Assembly: GCA_035995985.1 (NCBI GenBank)
Contig: DASYJY010000046.1
Coordinates: 1 to 10,268 of the forward strand
DNA from: JADGNZ01 sp035995985
GTDB lineage: Bacteria; Acidobacteriota; Thermoanaerobaculia; Gp7-AA8
Reading direction: 5' to 3'
Length of the DNA stretch: 10,268 nt
A model generated the notes under the pieces. The model was not told the DNA's origin. It ran no database searches and saw only the letters and a program-made list of their open reading frames with translations. Made by a program: the position numbers and the translations under genes. Positions within the stretch are counted from its first letter, which is position 1, and each line of letters begins with the position of its first letter. Shown piece after piece: positions 1 through 6,400 of this stretch.

Positions 1-1693
1 CGTCGATGTCGGCGACCGCAACATCACCTTTGATCCCGAACGACTGCAACACCTCATCAGCGAGGAATCCGACGCTCGCGATCTGCCGGTCGCCGTGCCA
101 CGCAATCGCTCGCTTGCCGCTGCGCAGCCACGGCTGATCCGAGGCCGCGAAGGTGACGTCGACGTGCAGCTTCGCCGCGATCTGCTCGGCGATGCCTTTG
201 ATGTCGAAGAAATCGACATGCCGTTTCGCATCACCCCAGAACGTTCCGATCGATCCGTACAGAACGACGCCGACACGGTGACGCTCGCGGACCTTGTCGC
301 CATCGCGGTGATACGTCCGTCCCACTTCGAACAGCGCGCCGTCGCGAGTCCCGTACGAGCGATTGAAAACGACCGTGTCGAGCATTCCGGGCAGCAGCGA
401 CAGACGCATCGCCGCGATTGCCTCGGACAGCGCATTCGAGATCGCGATTGGTTTTTCATCGGAGACGAGCGCGTTCCACTCGGGACGAATGAACGAGTAG
501 TTGATGACCTCGGACAGACCGCATCCGACCAGCACGTCGCGAATGGCATCCTCGGCCACGTCGGTTGCTTCGCGGCGAACATCTCCCGTGGTCACGCGCG
601 GCAGCGTCGCCGGAACGTTGTTGAGGCCGAAGAAGCGAAGCACTTCCTCGATCAGATCCATCTCTTCGAAGATGTCGCCGCGATACGTCGGCACAGTGAC
701 GAGCAAACCGTCATGAACTTGCTCCGCTTCGAAGCCGAGGCGCCGGAAGAGATCGAGCGCGTATCCGATGCCGACGGAGCCGGCTGAAGCTTCGTGGAGC
801 TTCTCCGTTCGCAGGCGGATCGTTTTCGGCTTCACTTCCGCGGCAACGACGTCGATCGGTTCCTCGGCGATTCCGCCGCCGCTTTCGACGATCATGCGCG
901 CGGCTTCAGTGATCACGCCGAGCGTGTCGTTCGGATCGACGCGGCGTTCGAAGCGATACGACGCATCAGTCTTCAGTCCGAGGCGGCGCGCGGTGCGGCG
1001 GATCGTGGAAGGATCAAACCACGCGCACTCGAGCAGCACGTTCTTCGTCGCTGCAGTGATCTCCGACTCGAAGCCGCCGATGATTCCGCCGAGTCCGACT
1101 GGACGCTGCGCATCAGCGATGACGACGGTGTCGGAGTCAATCTTGCGCATCTCGCCATCGAGACTCTTCACCGTCTCGCCCGTCTTGCCGCGGCGCACGA
1201 TGATGGTCTGACCGCTGACGCGATCGAGATCGAACGCATGCAACGGGTGACCGAGCGCGAGCATCACGTAGTTGGTGATATCGACGATGTTGTTGATGGG
1301 ACGGAGACCGACTTCTTCGAGACGTCGCGCAACGAGTGGCGAGGAGGGCTTGACCGCGATGTTGCGGATGACCAGCGCGGTGTAGCGCGAGCACATCTCC
1401 GGCGCTTCGATTTTCACAGTCGGCGGCGAGGACGCCGCCGAGCCAGCCGGCGGGGACGCCAGCGTTCCGGCGCCTGAACGCCCAAGCGCCGCGGCCAACT
1501 CGCGCGCCATGCCGATGTGCGACATCGCGTCGACTCGATTCGTGGTGATCTCGAGATCGAAAACGGTGTCGTCGCCGTGCGGCTCCGTCGCCTCGACGGC
1601 GTGGCCGATTTCCGTCAGACGGACGCCGAGCTGGTCATCGCTGAGATCGGAAAGGTCGACGTAATCGTTGAGCCACTGGCGGGAGAACTTCAT
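1..1693 (-). CDS. pheT: Phenylalanine-tRNA ligase beta subunit, 3' end beyond window; lacks the EMAP/B2 domain
   Basis: This is the beta chain of the heterotetrameric synthetase that charges tRNA-Phe in the cytoplasm. The first 564 residues are in the window with no in-frame stop. The N-terminus MKFSRQWLNDYV is the classic PheT start. The B3/B4 editing region runs about 100-270 (PINNIVDITNYVMLALGHPLHAFDLD at 132-157, then VGLGGIIGG at 199-207). The B5 domain is about 290-365 (TYRGDIFEEMDLIEEVLR, 336-353), and the start of the catalytic-like core follows (VINYSFIRPEWN, 396-407). In typical long bacterial PheT about 110 residues of tRNA-binding EMAP fold (B2) follow residue 40. Here residue 40 passes directly into FDLEITTNRVDAMSHIGMAR (45-64), so B2 is absent. 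A Pro/Ser/Ala-rich stretch lies at 72-92. The start overlaps the stop of the upstream 81-residue gene (ATGA) and has no clear Shine-Dalgarno, suggesting translational coupling. No pheS precedes it. Confidence 0.96.
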   Translation of the reverse strand, partial: MKFSRQWLNDYVDLSDLSDDQLGVRLTEIGHAVEATEPHGDDTVFDLEITTNRVDAMSHIGMARELAAALGRSGAGTLASPPAGSAASSPPTVKIEAPEMCSRYTALVIRNIAVKPSSPLVARRLEEVGLRPINNIVDITNYVMLALGHPLHAFDLDRVSGQTIIVRRGKTGETVKSLDGEMRKIDSDTVVIADAQRPVGLGGIIGGFESEITAATKNVLLECAWFDPSTIRRTARRLGLKTDASYRFERRVDPNDTLGVITEAARMIVESGGGIAEEPIDVVAAEVKPKTIRLRTEKLHEASAGSVGIGYALDLFRRLGFEAEQVHDGLLVTVPTYRGDIFEEMDLIEEVLRFFGLNNVPATLPRVTTGDVRREATDVAEDAIRDVLVGCGLSEVINYSFIRPEWNALVSDEKPIAISNALSEAIAAMRLSLLPGMLDTVVFNRSYGTRDGALFEVGRTYHRDGDKVRERHRVGVVLYGSIGTFWGDAKRHVDFFDIKGIAEQIAAKLHVDVTFAASDQPWLRSGKRAIAWHGDRQIASVGFLADEVLQSFGIKGDVAVADID

Positions 1694-1935
1694 CGGGGCG
1701 GCGATTGTAGCCGATCATCTTCGTCCTCCGATTCTTCCTCGGCGCGCATCGTTTCGACGACGCGCTTCTTCTCCGGCTCCAGCAGCGACTGAATTTCCAG
1801 CGCCGCCGAACTGAGCGAGCCGGAGGTCCCGTGCTTGCCGCGGCTGCGCGAGATTCCGGCAATGGCCATGACGCCCAGGAGCAGGATGAGCGCGCCGATT
1901 CCGACGATCAGCAGCGATCCGAAGACGAGGTTCAT
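1690..1935 (-). CDS. Small single-pass membrane protein, unknown function
   Basis: The product has 81 residues. One hydrophobic segment spans about residues 4-27 (LVFGSLLIVGIGALILLLGV core), followed by a basic patch (SRSRGKH, 29-35) that predicts the C-terminal side faces the cytoplasm. The soluble tail has a short amphipathic helix-like section (ALEIQSLLEPEKKRVVETM, about 45-63) and then a very acidic run (EEESEDEDD, 66-74). I do not recognise a family. That it is a real gene is supported by its position: its ATG overlaps the meaB stop and its stop overlaps the pheT start, both as ATGA. Its codons therefore sit exactly between two certain genes with no spare base. Its role is unknown; it could simply act as a coupling cistron for pheT. 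Confidence 0.75.
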   Translation of the reverse strand: MNLVFGSLLIVGIGALILLLGVMAIAGISRSRGKHGTSGSLSSAALEIQSLLEPEKKRVVETMRAEEESEDEDDRLQSPPR

Positions 1936-2888
1936 CGGCCGAAGGAGACGCGCGCGAGCAAGCCTTCCGCCGCATCGTGCGGATTGCCATTCTTGTGCAG
2001 GACGTCATCGAGAAGCTGCTCGAAATCGTCGCGCGTGATTGTCTTGCCGATGAGCCGATCCATAAATTTTTCTTTGAGCATCGTCTCGATGCGAATGCGC
2101 ACGCGCTCACGATTGCGGCGATCGAGCTCGCCGGAGGTTTGCAAATGATCAAAGTGCTTCGCGATTGCCGCATCGAGATCGCCGGTGCCCTGATTCGTCG
2201 ACGCGACCGTTTTCACGATCGGCGGAATCCAGTCGCCGTGCTCCTCGACCAGCGACATCATCATCGTGATTTCCGTGACGGTGCGGTCGGCGCCGGGACG
2301 ATCGGCCTTGTTGACGGCGAAGACGTCGCCGATCTCCATGATGCCGGCCTTGATAGCCTGAATGTCGTCGCCCATGCCCGGCACGAGCACCACGACATTC
2401 GTTTGCACGGTTCGCATGATCTCGACTTCGTCCTGACCGACGCCGACCGTCTCGACGAGCACGATGTCGAATCCGGCGGCATAGAGAAGATCGACGACGT
2501 CGTTGGTCGCACGCGCCAGCCCGCCGAGAAATCCGCGCGTAGCCATCGAGCGGATGAAGACGCCGCGGTCGGTGTACAGATCGGCCATGCGAATGCGGTC
2601 TCCGAGAATCGCGCCGCCGGTGAATGGGGAGGTTGGATCGACGGCGATGATGCCGACCTTCTTTTCCTGCGCGCGGTAGTACTTGGCCAGCGCGGAGACC
2701 ATCGTCGACTTGCCCGCCCCGGGGGAGCCGGTGATGCCGACGATGCGCGCGCGTCCGGTAGCGGGATAGATGTCGGCCAGCAGCCGTTCGGCGCGGCCGT
2801 CGTCGCGCTCCACCAGCGACACCGCCTGCGCCAGCGCGCGGTACTTTCCGCTGCGAAGCGCTTCGGCGAGGTCATTCAATTCAGACAT
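1932..2888 (-). CDS. meaB: Methylmalonyl-CoA mutase-associated GTPase MeaB (ArgK/MMAA family)
   Basis: This is a G3E-class P-loop GTPase that chaperones adenosylcobalamin-dependent acyl-CoA mutases, gating cofactor loading and protecting against inactivation. The 318 residues match the usual family length. The visible signatures are the P-loop GSPGAGKS (54-61), the switch I-type segment DPTSPFTGGAILGDRIRM (84-101), the Walker B region VETVGVGQDE (145-154), VPGMGDDIQAIKAGIMEIGD (169-188), and the guanine-specificity motif NKAD (193-196). The C-terminal helical dimerisation tail is present. It starts 6 bases after the acyl-CoA dehydrogenase stop and overlaps the next gene by ATGA. No mutase gene is in the window, so its client (methylmalonyl-CoA or isobutyryl-CoA mutase) lies elsewhere. 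The pairing with an acyl-CoA dehydrogenase suggests branched-chain or odd-chain acyl-CoA breakdown. Confidence 0.95.
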   Translation of the reverse strand: MSELNDLAEALRSGKYRALAQAVSLVERDDGRAERLLADIYPATGRARIVGITGSPGAGKSTMVSALAKYYRAQEKKVGIIAVDPTSPFTGGAILGDRIRMADLYTDRGVFIRSMATRGFLGGLARATNDVVDLLYAAGFDIVLVETVGVGQDEVEIMRTVQTNVVVLVPGMGDDIQAIKAGIMEIGDVFAVNKADRPGADRTVTEITMMMSLVEEHGDWIPPIVKTVASTNQGTGDLDAAIAKHFDHLQTSGELDRRNRERVRIRIETMLKEKFMDRLIGKTITRDDFEQLLDDVLHKNGNPHDAAEGLLARVSFGR

Positions 2889-2894
2889 CGCGCG

Positions 2895-4046
2895 CTACCG
2901 GGCGCCGTCCGCCAGCAGGTTGCGCGCGATCACCATCCGCTGGATCTCGCTCGTCCCTTCGCCGATCGTGCACAGCTTCACATCGCGGTAGTACTTTTCG
3001 GCTGGAAATTCTTTGATGAAGCCGTAGCCGCCGAAAATCTGCACGCCTTTTTCGGTGGCACGCACGGCAACCTCGGACGCATACAACTTGGCCATAGCCG
3101 AGGCCTGCGTCACTTTCTCGCCGGCGTCTTTGATCGTGGCGGCGCGATAGCAGAGCAGCCGCGCGGCGTCGATCTCAGTGGCCATGTCGGCGAGCATGAA
3201 CTGGATAGCCTGGAATTCAGAGATCGGCTTTCCGAACGCCAGACGCTGTTTGGCGTAGTCGCGGGCGGCCTCGTACGCACCGCGCGCGATCCCGACCGCG
3301 AGCGCGCCGATGGAGATGCGGCCGCCGTCGAGAACTTTCATCGCGTCGATGAAGCCGTAGCCGATCTTGCCGAGGATGTTGGAGGACGGCACGCGGCAGT
3401 CTTCCATCACCAGCTCGGCGGTGTCGGAGACGCGCATGCCGAGCTTGTTCTCTTTCTTTCCCGGACGGATTCCGAGGCGATCCATCTCCACCGCGAACGC
3501 CGTGATGCCGTGCTTCTGGTCGGACTTGTCGGTAACGACGAGAACGACGGAGATGTCGGCGTAGGTCGCGTTGGTGATGAAGTTCTTCGTGCCGTTGAGC
3601 ACCCACTCGTCGCCGTCCTGAACGGCGGTGGTGCGCATGCCGGAGGCGTCGCTGCCGGAGCCAGGCTCGGTCAATCCCCACGCGGCAATCCATTCACCCG
3701 ACGTTAGTTTCGGCAGCCACTTCTTCTTCTGCTCGTCATTGCCTGCGTGGTAGATGTGACCCGTTCCGAGCGAGTTATGCGCGGCCACGCTGAGGGCGAA
3801 TCCGCTGTCGACGACGCCGAGCTCCTCGATCACGTGAACGTAATCGACGTACGACAACCCCGCGCCGCCGTACTCCTCGGGGATGGTCACGCCAAGCATG
3901 CCGAGGCCGCCTGCACGCTTGAAAACCTCGGTGGGAAAGTGCTGTGCCTCATCCCACTCCATCAGATGCGGCTTGATCTCGCTGAGCGCGAACTCGCGCA
4001 CCATCTCCTGAATCTGTCGCTGCTCGTCGGTAAGACGGAAATCCAT
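2895..4046 (-). CDS. Acyl-CoA dehydrogenase, short/branched-chain type
   Basis: This is an FAD-dependent flavoenzyme that oxidises acyl-CoA to the trans-2-enoyl-CoA and passes electrons to ETF. The 383 residues are standard for the butyryl-CoA/short-chain dehydrogenase group. The N-terminal helical domain is about 1-120. The middle beta domain carries the FAD-contact motif WGLTEPGSGSDA (123-134) and KNFITNATYADISVV (154-168). The C-terminal helical domain ends with GGYGFIKEFPAEKYYRDVK and IGEGTSEIQR (361-370). The glutamate at 363 is in the position of the catalytic base of the MCAD/SCAD class, so the enzyme looks active. The start is supported by GAGGAG five bases upstream of the ATG. It is the first gene of a minus-strand operon followed by meaB. 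The exact substrate (butyryl-, isovaleryl- or 2-methyl-branched) cannot be fixed from sequence alone. Confidence 0.95.
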   Translation of the reverse strand: MDFRLTDEQRQIQEMVREFALSEIKPHLMEWDEAQHFPTEVFKRAGGLGMLGVTIPEEYGGAGLSYVDYVHVIEELGVVDSGFALSVAAHNSLGTGHIYHAGNDEQKKKWLPKLTSGEWIAAWGLTEPGSGSDASGMRTTAVQDGDEWVLNGTKNFITNATYADISVVLVVTDKSDQKHGITAFAVEMDRLGIRPGKKENKLGMRVSDTAELVMEDCRVPSSNILGKIGYGFIDAMKVLDGGRISIGALAVGIARGAYEAARDYAKQRLAFGKPISEFQAIQFMLADMATEIDAARLLCYRAATIKDAGEKVTQASAMAKLYASEVAVRATEKGVQIFGGYGFIKEFPAEKYYRDVKLCTIGEGTSEIQRMVIARNLLADGAR

Positions 4047-4051
4047 TCACG

Positions 4052-4057
4052 CTCCTC
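4052..4057 (-). promoter_or_regulatory. Ribosome binding site of the acyl-CoA dehydrogenase
   Basis: The minus strand reads GAGGAG followed by CGTGA and then ATG. A five-base spacing is close to ideal and decides the start at 4046. Confidence 0.75.
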
Positions 4058-4073
4058 GAGATCATTAGTCCGG

Positions 4074-4095
4074 GGCGCGCAGCAAACCGCGCGCC
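4074..4095 (-). promoter_or_regulatory. GC-rich hairpin in the leader of the acyl-CoA dehydrogenase operon
   Basis: GGCGCGC (4074-4080) pairs perfectly with GCGCGCC (4089-4095) around an eight-base loop. It lies between the candidate promoter and the ribosome binding site of the operon. There is no U-tract, so it is not an ordinary terminator. It could modulate translation or mRNA stability, or be chance in GC-rich DNA. Confidence 0.35.
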
Positions 4096-4112
4096 GCACA
4101 GGCGGAGGAGGG

Positions 4113-4118
4113 ATGATA
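4113..4118 (-). promoter_or_regulatory. Candidate -10 box for the acyl-CoA dehydrogenase operon
   Basis: The minus strand reads TATCAT, one mismatch from TATAAT, about 67 bases before the start codon. No good -35 lies 16-18 bases further upstream. It falls inside the region that would be coding if the longer start of the rightward small gene were used. Confidence 0.3.
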
Positions 4119-4133
4119 GCAGGGCGGGAGGAA

Positions 4134-4165
4134 TTGGCACTAGCGACGGGGTCGTTCGCTACAAT
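4134..4165 (+). promoter_or_regulatory. Candidate promoter of the nucleotidyltransferase module, possibly leaderless
   Basis: TTGGCA (4134-4139) and TACAAT (4160-4165) are good matches to -35 and -10 elements, but the 20-base spacer is longer than optimal. A transcript started by this -10 would begin near 4172-4173, right at the third in-frame ATG. That would give a leaderless mRNA for the first gene of the pair. Confidence 0.35.
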
Positions 4166-4367
4166 GATGGCGATGCAACGCAAGGTAGCGACGAGGATTA
4201 GCGATGAAGATCTTCGCCAAATGCAGGCGGAGACCGGCGTCGATGTTTACGCGATCCTTGACTTGATGGCGCAGACTCCTACACAGCGATTGCGGCTGGC
4301 GATTGCAAACGTTCAGAACCTCGCCCGGCTTCATGCCGCAACCAAACGGCCTGAACTCAGAAAATGA
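4164..4367 (+). CDS. Small partner protein of the nucleotidyltransferase, candidate antitoxin
   Basis: The product has 67 residues from the first of three clustered in-frame ATGs (4164, 4167, 4173). The sequence is mostly helical and charged: RKVATRISDEDLRQMQAETG (6-25), then TPTQRLRLAIANVQNLARLH (38-57), with a basic tail. There is no hydrophobic segment or signal peptide. I do not recognise a named family. Its stop overlaps the start of the nucleotidyltransferase gene by ATGA, so the two are almost certainly translated together, and its small size and upstream position fit an antitoxin or regulatory partner. The start is uncertain: an in-frame ATG at 4113, with GGAGG four bases before it, would give 84 residues. 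I prefer the shorter form because the extension uses rare codons (ATA, CTA), covers a promoter-like box and looks unlike the rest of the protein. Confidence 0.7.
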   Translation: MMAMQRKVATRISDEDLRQMQAETGVDVYAILDLMAQTPTQRLRLAIANVQNLARLHAATKRPELRK

Positions 4368-4855
4368 ACACGCCGGCGGCGTTCGATGCTTTTGCGATTC
4401 TCGGCGTACTGCACCGGCGCGAGGTCCAGTTCGTGGTGATCGGCGGAATCGCCGGCAACCTGTTGGGATCAGATATTTTGACAAACGATCTCGACATCTG
4501 CTTTGCGCGCGACCTTCAGAACACGCGGCGGCTCGCTGCCGCTTTGAACGAGATCCACGCGAGGTTACGAAACTTCCCTCCGGAACTGCCCTTTGTCGCC
4601 GACGAGCATGCGTTGCGACTAGGTGAAACCTTCACGTTCGAGACGGACTTCGGCCATTTCGATTGCCTCGGCAATCCGTCCGGAACTGATGGCTATGTTC
4701 AGTTGCGAAACGGAGCCGAGTGTCTCGAGATCAACGGCGTTGATACCTACGTTGCCAGTCTTCCCGACTTGATCCGGATGAAGGAAGCTGCCGACCGCGA
4801 GAAAGATCGGTGGGCGCTTGTAACGCTGCGTGCGATGCAGAAGTTACGGGAGTAG
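4364..4855 (+). CDS. Pol-beta-fold nucleotidyltransferase, candidate toxin of a TA-like pair
   Basis: The product is 163 residues. The N-terminal half has the minimal nucleotidyltransferase signature: VVIGGIAGNLLG (24-35) supplies the GG motif, and TNDLDICF (40-47) supplies the paired acidic residues D42 and D44. A third acidic position is plausible at D100 in GHFDCLG. The C-terminus SLPDLIRMKEAADREKDRW (132-150) is a recurring ending of stand-alone bacterial nucleotidyltransferases related to the AbiEii/MenT groups and often annotated as toxin-like. Family members transfer NMPs to tRNA or protein; the target here cannot be read from sequence. The catalytic residues are intact, so it is probably active. 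The gene overlaps its upstream partner by four bases and ends six bases from the convergent rsmI stop. Its base composition looks less GC-rich than the flanking operons, compatible with acquisition by transfer. Confidence 0.85.
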   Translation: MNTPAAFDAFAILGVLHRREVQFVVIGGIAGNLLGSDILTNDLDICFARDLQNTRRLAAALNEIHARLRNFPPELPFVADEHALRLGETFTFETDFGHFDCLGNPSGTDGYVQLRNGAECLEINGVDTYVASLPDLIRMKEAADREKDRWALVTLRAMQKLRE

Positions 4856-4861
4856 GGGGCC

Positions 4862-5683
4862 CTAGAGCAGCATCTTGTAAACGTCGTTCTTCCGCATTCC
4901 GAACTTCTCGGCGACCGCTTTCACGGCATCGTTGCGCCGCATGCCGCTGGCGCGGAGGCGTTCGAATTCGGCAGCGATTTCTTCGGGCGATGCGACCGTA
5001 GCGGCCGCCTTTGCTGCGGCGAAAACGAGTGTGATCTCGCCGTAGATTGATTGTCGTGGGCGCAGTTCGGCGAGGACTTCGCTGATCGTGCCGCGGAGAA
5101 ACTCCTCGTGCATCTTCGTCATCTCGCGCGCGACAGTGATCTCGACGTCGCCGAGGACGGCCAGCGCGTCTTGGAGGGAGTCGATGACGCGTTCCGGCGA
5201 CTCGTAGGCGATCGCCGTGTGGCCGATGTCCGCGAGCGTGCGATAGAAATCCGTTCGTTCGCCGCGGCGATGCGGCGTGAATCCGAGGAATGTGAAGGGG
5301 AGCGGCGCGATGCCGCTGGCGACGAGCGCGACGACGCCGGCGAACGGGCCCGGAATCGGTTCGACCGTCAAGCCGAGCTCGCGCGCGAGGCGGACCAAGC
5401 GGAAGCCGGGATCGCTGATGACCGGCATGCCTGCGTCGGAGACGAGCGCGATCGTCTCACCACGCGCGATGCGGTCGGCGAATCCGCGCGCCTTCTCCTC
5501 CTCGGTGTGATCGTCGAAGCGCTCGGTGGGACGTTCGATGCCGAAGTGCGTCAGGAGCTTGCGCGTGTGGCGGGTGTCTTCGCAGAGGATCAGGTCCGCC
5601 GACTTCAGCGCCTCGATCGCGCGCGGCGGAAAATCGCCGAGGTTGCCGAGGGGAGTGCCGACGATGAGGAGCTTGCCACTCAT
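4862..5683 (-). CDS. rsmI: 16S rRNA (cytidine(1402)-2'-O)-methyltransferase RsmI
   Basis: RsmI uses SAM to methylate the 2'-O of C1402 in 16S rRNA at the ribosomal P site. The 273 residues are close to the usual 280. The tetrapyrrole-methylase fold is clear: IVGTPLGNLGDFPPRAIEAL (7-26), CEDTRHTRKLL (34-44), SDAGMPVISDPGFRLV (82-97), IPGPFAGVVALVASG (110-124) and YESPERVIDSL (160-170). The conserved C-terminal helical domain is present (MRRNDAVKAVAEKFGMRKND, 248-267). The start at 5683 is chosen because MSGKLLIVGTPLGN is the normal RsmI beginning and because this ATG overlaps the stop of the upstream methyltransferase (ATGA). A longer in-frame extension to 5893 would lie inside that upstream gene and shows no homology-like sequence. 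Confidence 0.95.
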   Translation of the reverse strand: MSGKLLIVGTPLGNLGDFPPRAIEALKSADLILCEDTRHTRKLLTHFGIERPTERFDDHTEEEKARGFADRIARGETIALVSDAGMPVISDPGFRLVRLARELGLTVEPIPGPFAGVVALVASGIAPLPFTFLGFTPHRRGERTDFYRTLADIGHTAIAYESPERVIDSLQDALAVLGDVEITVAREMTKMHEEFLRGTISEVLAELRPRQSIYGEITLVFAAAKAAATVASPEEIAAEFERLRASGMRRNDAVKAVAEKFGMRKNDVYKMLL

Positions 5684-6366
5684 CGTAGTTCGTAGCTCCG
5701 GGCCAGCAGGATCGCCGCGGAGGCGCCGACGTTCAGTGATTCGATTCGCGGTGCCATGCGGATGGCGATCGTTCGCGCGACATTCGCGAGCGCAGGTGAA
5801 AGGCCTGACCCCTCGCTGCCGAATGCGAGGATCGCTCGGTGCGACGGTGGATCGGCAACCTCGCCTCGGGCATCGGCGGCGATCACGTCCCATCCCTGCG
5901 CTACCAACTCATCGATCGAACAATTCACAACCGGCACCGTCAGGATCGCGCCTGCGGAGGAGCGGATCGCCTTCGGGCCGAATGCGTCGGCACAGCCAGG
6001 GAGGAGGGCGACGCCGTTTGCATCGAACGCTGCGGCCAGTCGCACAATCGTGCCGACGTTGCCGGGATCCTGCACGCCGTCCAACGCGATCACGATTGAT
6101 GAGCCGCGTGCGAAGAGCGATTTCAAATCAAATCGCGGACGCTCGAAAAGCGCGATCACGTTCTGCGGCGACTTCGTTTCCGCGAGCGCATCGAAGATCG
6201 ACGACGAGAAATCGATGTCACGCTCGATGACTTTGATCGGCTTCCATCCGGCGGCGACCGCGTCTGCGACCTGCTTCGGACCTTCGATCACGATCTCGCC
6301 GGCATGATCGCGGATCGCTTCGCGGATGCGCTTGAACCACGGGTTCTGCCGGCTGCTGATCGTCAT
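5680..6366 (-). CDS. SpoU/TrmH-family RNA 2'-O-ribose methyltransferase
   Basis: This is a SPOUT (trefoil-knot) methyltransferase of 228 residues. A short N-terminal substrate-binding region begins with the typical SSRQNPWFKRIREA (4-17) and IVIEGPKQVADAV (25-37). The three SpoU motifs are all present: DGVQDPGNVGTIVRLAAAF (96-114), AFGSEGSGLS (181-190) and MAPRIESLNVGASAAILL (204-221). The probable target is a guanosine or other ribose in 23S rRNA (RlmB/TsnR-like). The exact nucleotide cannot be assigned, so no symbol is given. The start is the ATG at 6366. A TTG directly before it (6369) is a possible alternative, and AGGAG lies about 15 bases upstream, too far for a good Shine-Dalgarno. It is coupled to rsmI by ATGA and is divergent from the exchanger gene, with 28 bases between the two starts. 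Confidence 0.93.
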   Translation of the reverse strand: MTISSRQNPWFKRIREAIRDHAGEIVIEGPKQVADAVAAGWKPIKVIERDIDFSSSIFDALAETKSPQNVIALFERPRFDLKSLFARGSSIVIALDGVQDPGNVGTIVRLAAAFDANGVALLPGCADAFGPKAIRSSAGAILTVPVVNCSIDELVAQGWDVIAADARGEVADPPSHRAILAFGSEGSGLSPALANVARTIAIRMAPRIESLNVGASAAILLARSYELR

Positions 6367-6400
6367 CAACTAGAATGCGCGCTCCTGGCGGCCGATGATA
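6367..6400. promoter_or_regulatory. Very short divergent start region between the RNA methylase and exchanger genes
   Basis: Only 28 bases separate the two divergent ATGs. TAGAAT on the plus strand (6371-6376) could be a -10 for the exchanger, and TATCAT on the minus strand (6395-6400, over the exchanger start codon) a -10 for the methylase. Neither has a convincing -35. If both are used, each promoter must extend into the coding sequence of the other gene, giving face-to-face overlapping transcription. Confidence 0.3.

Noticed and set aside
95..1477. Two long plus-strand frames (95-787 and 794-1477)
   Set aside because: Both are antisense to pheT, whose B3/B4, B5 and core motifs are read continuously on the minus strand.
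1977..3707. 576-codon open frame on the plus strand
   Set aside because: It lies antisense to meaB and the acyl-CoA dehydrogenase, whose motifs are unmistakable. Long antisense frames are expected in GC-rich coding DNA, and its translation (His/Asp/Arg-rich) looks like no protein family.
4853..4870. Terminator between the convergent nucleotidyltransferase and rsmI genes
   Set aside because: The GGGGGCCC stretch is only a six-base palindrome without loop or T-tract, so no intrinsic terminator can be supported.
5684..5893. N-terminal extension of RsmI to 343 residues
   Set aside because: It would overlap the SpoU methylase gene by over 200 bases, it is Arg-rich without motif content, and MSGKLLIVGTPLGN is the normal RsmI start.
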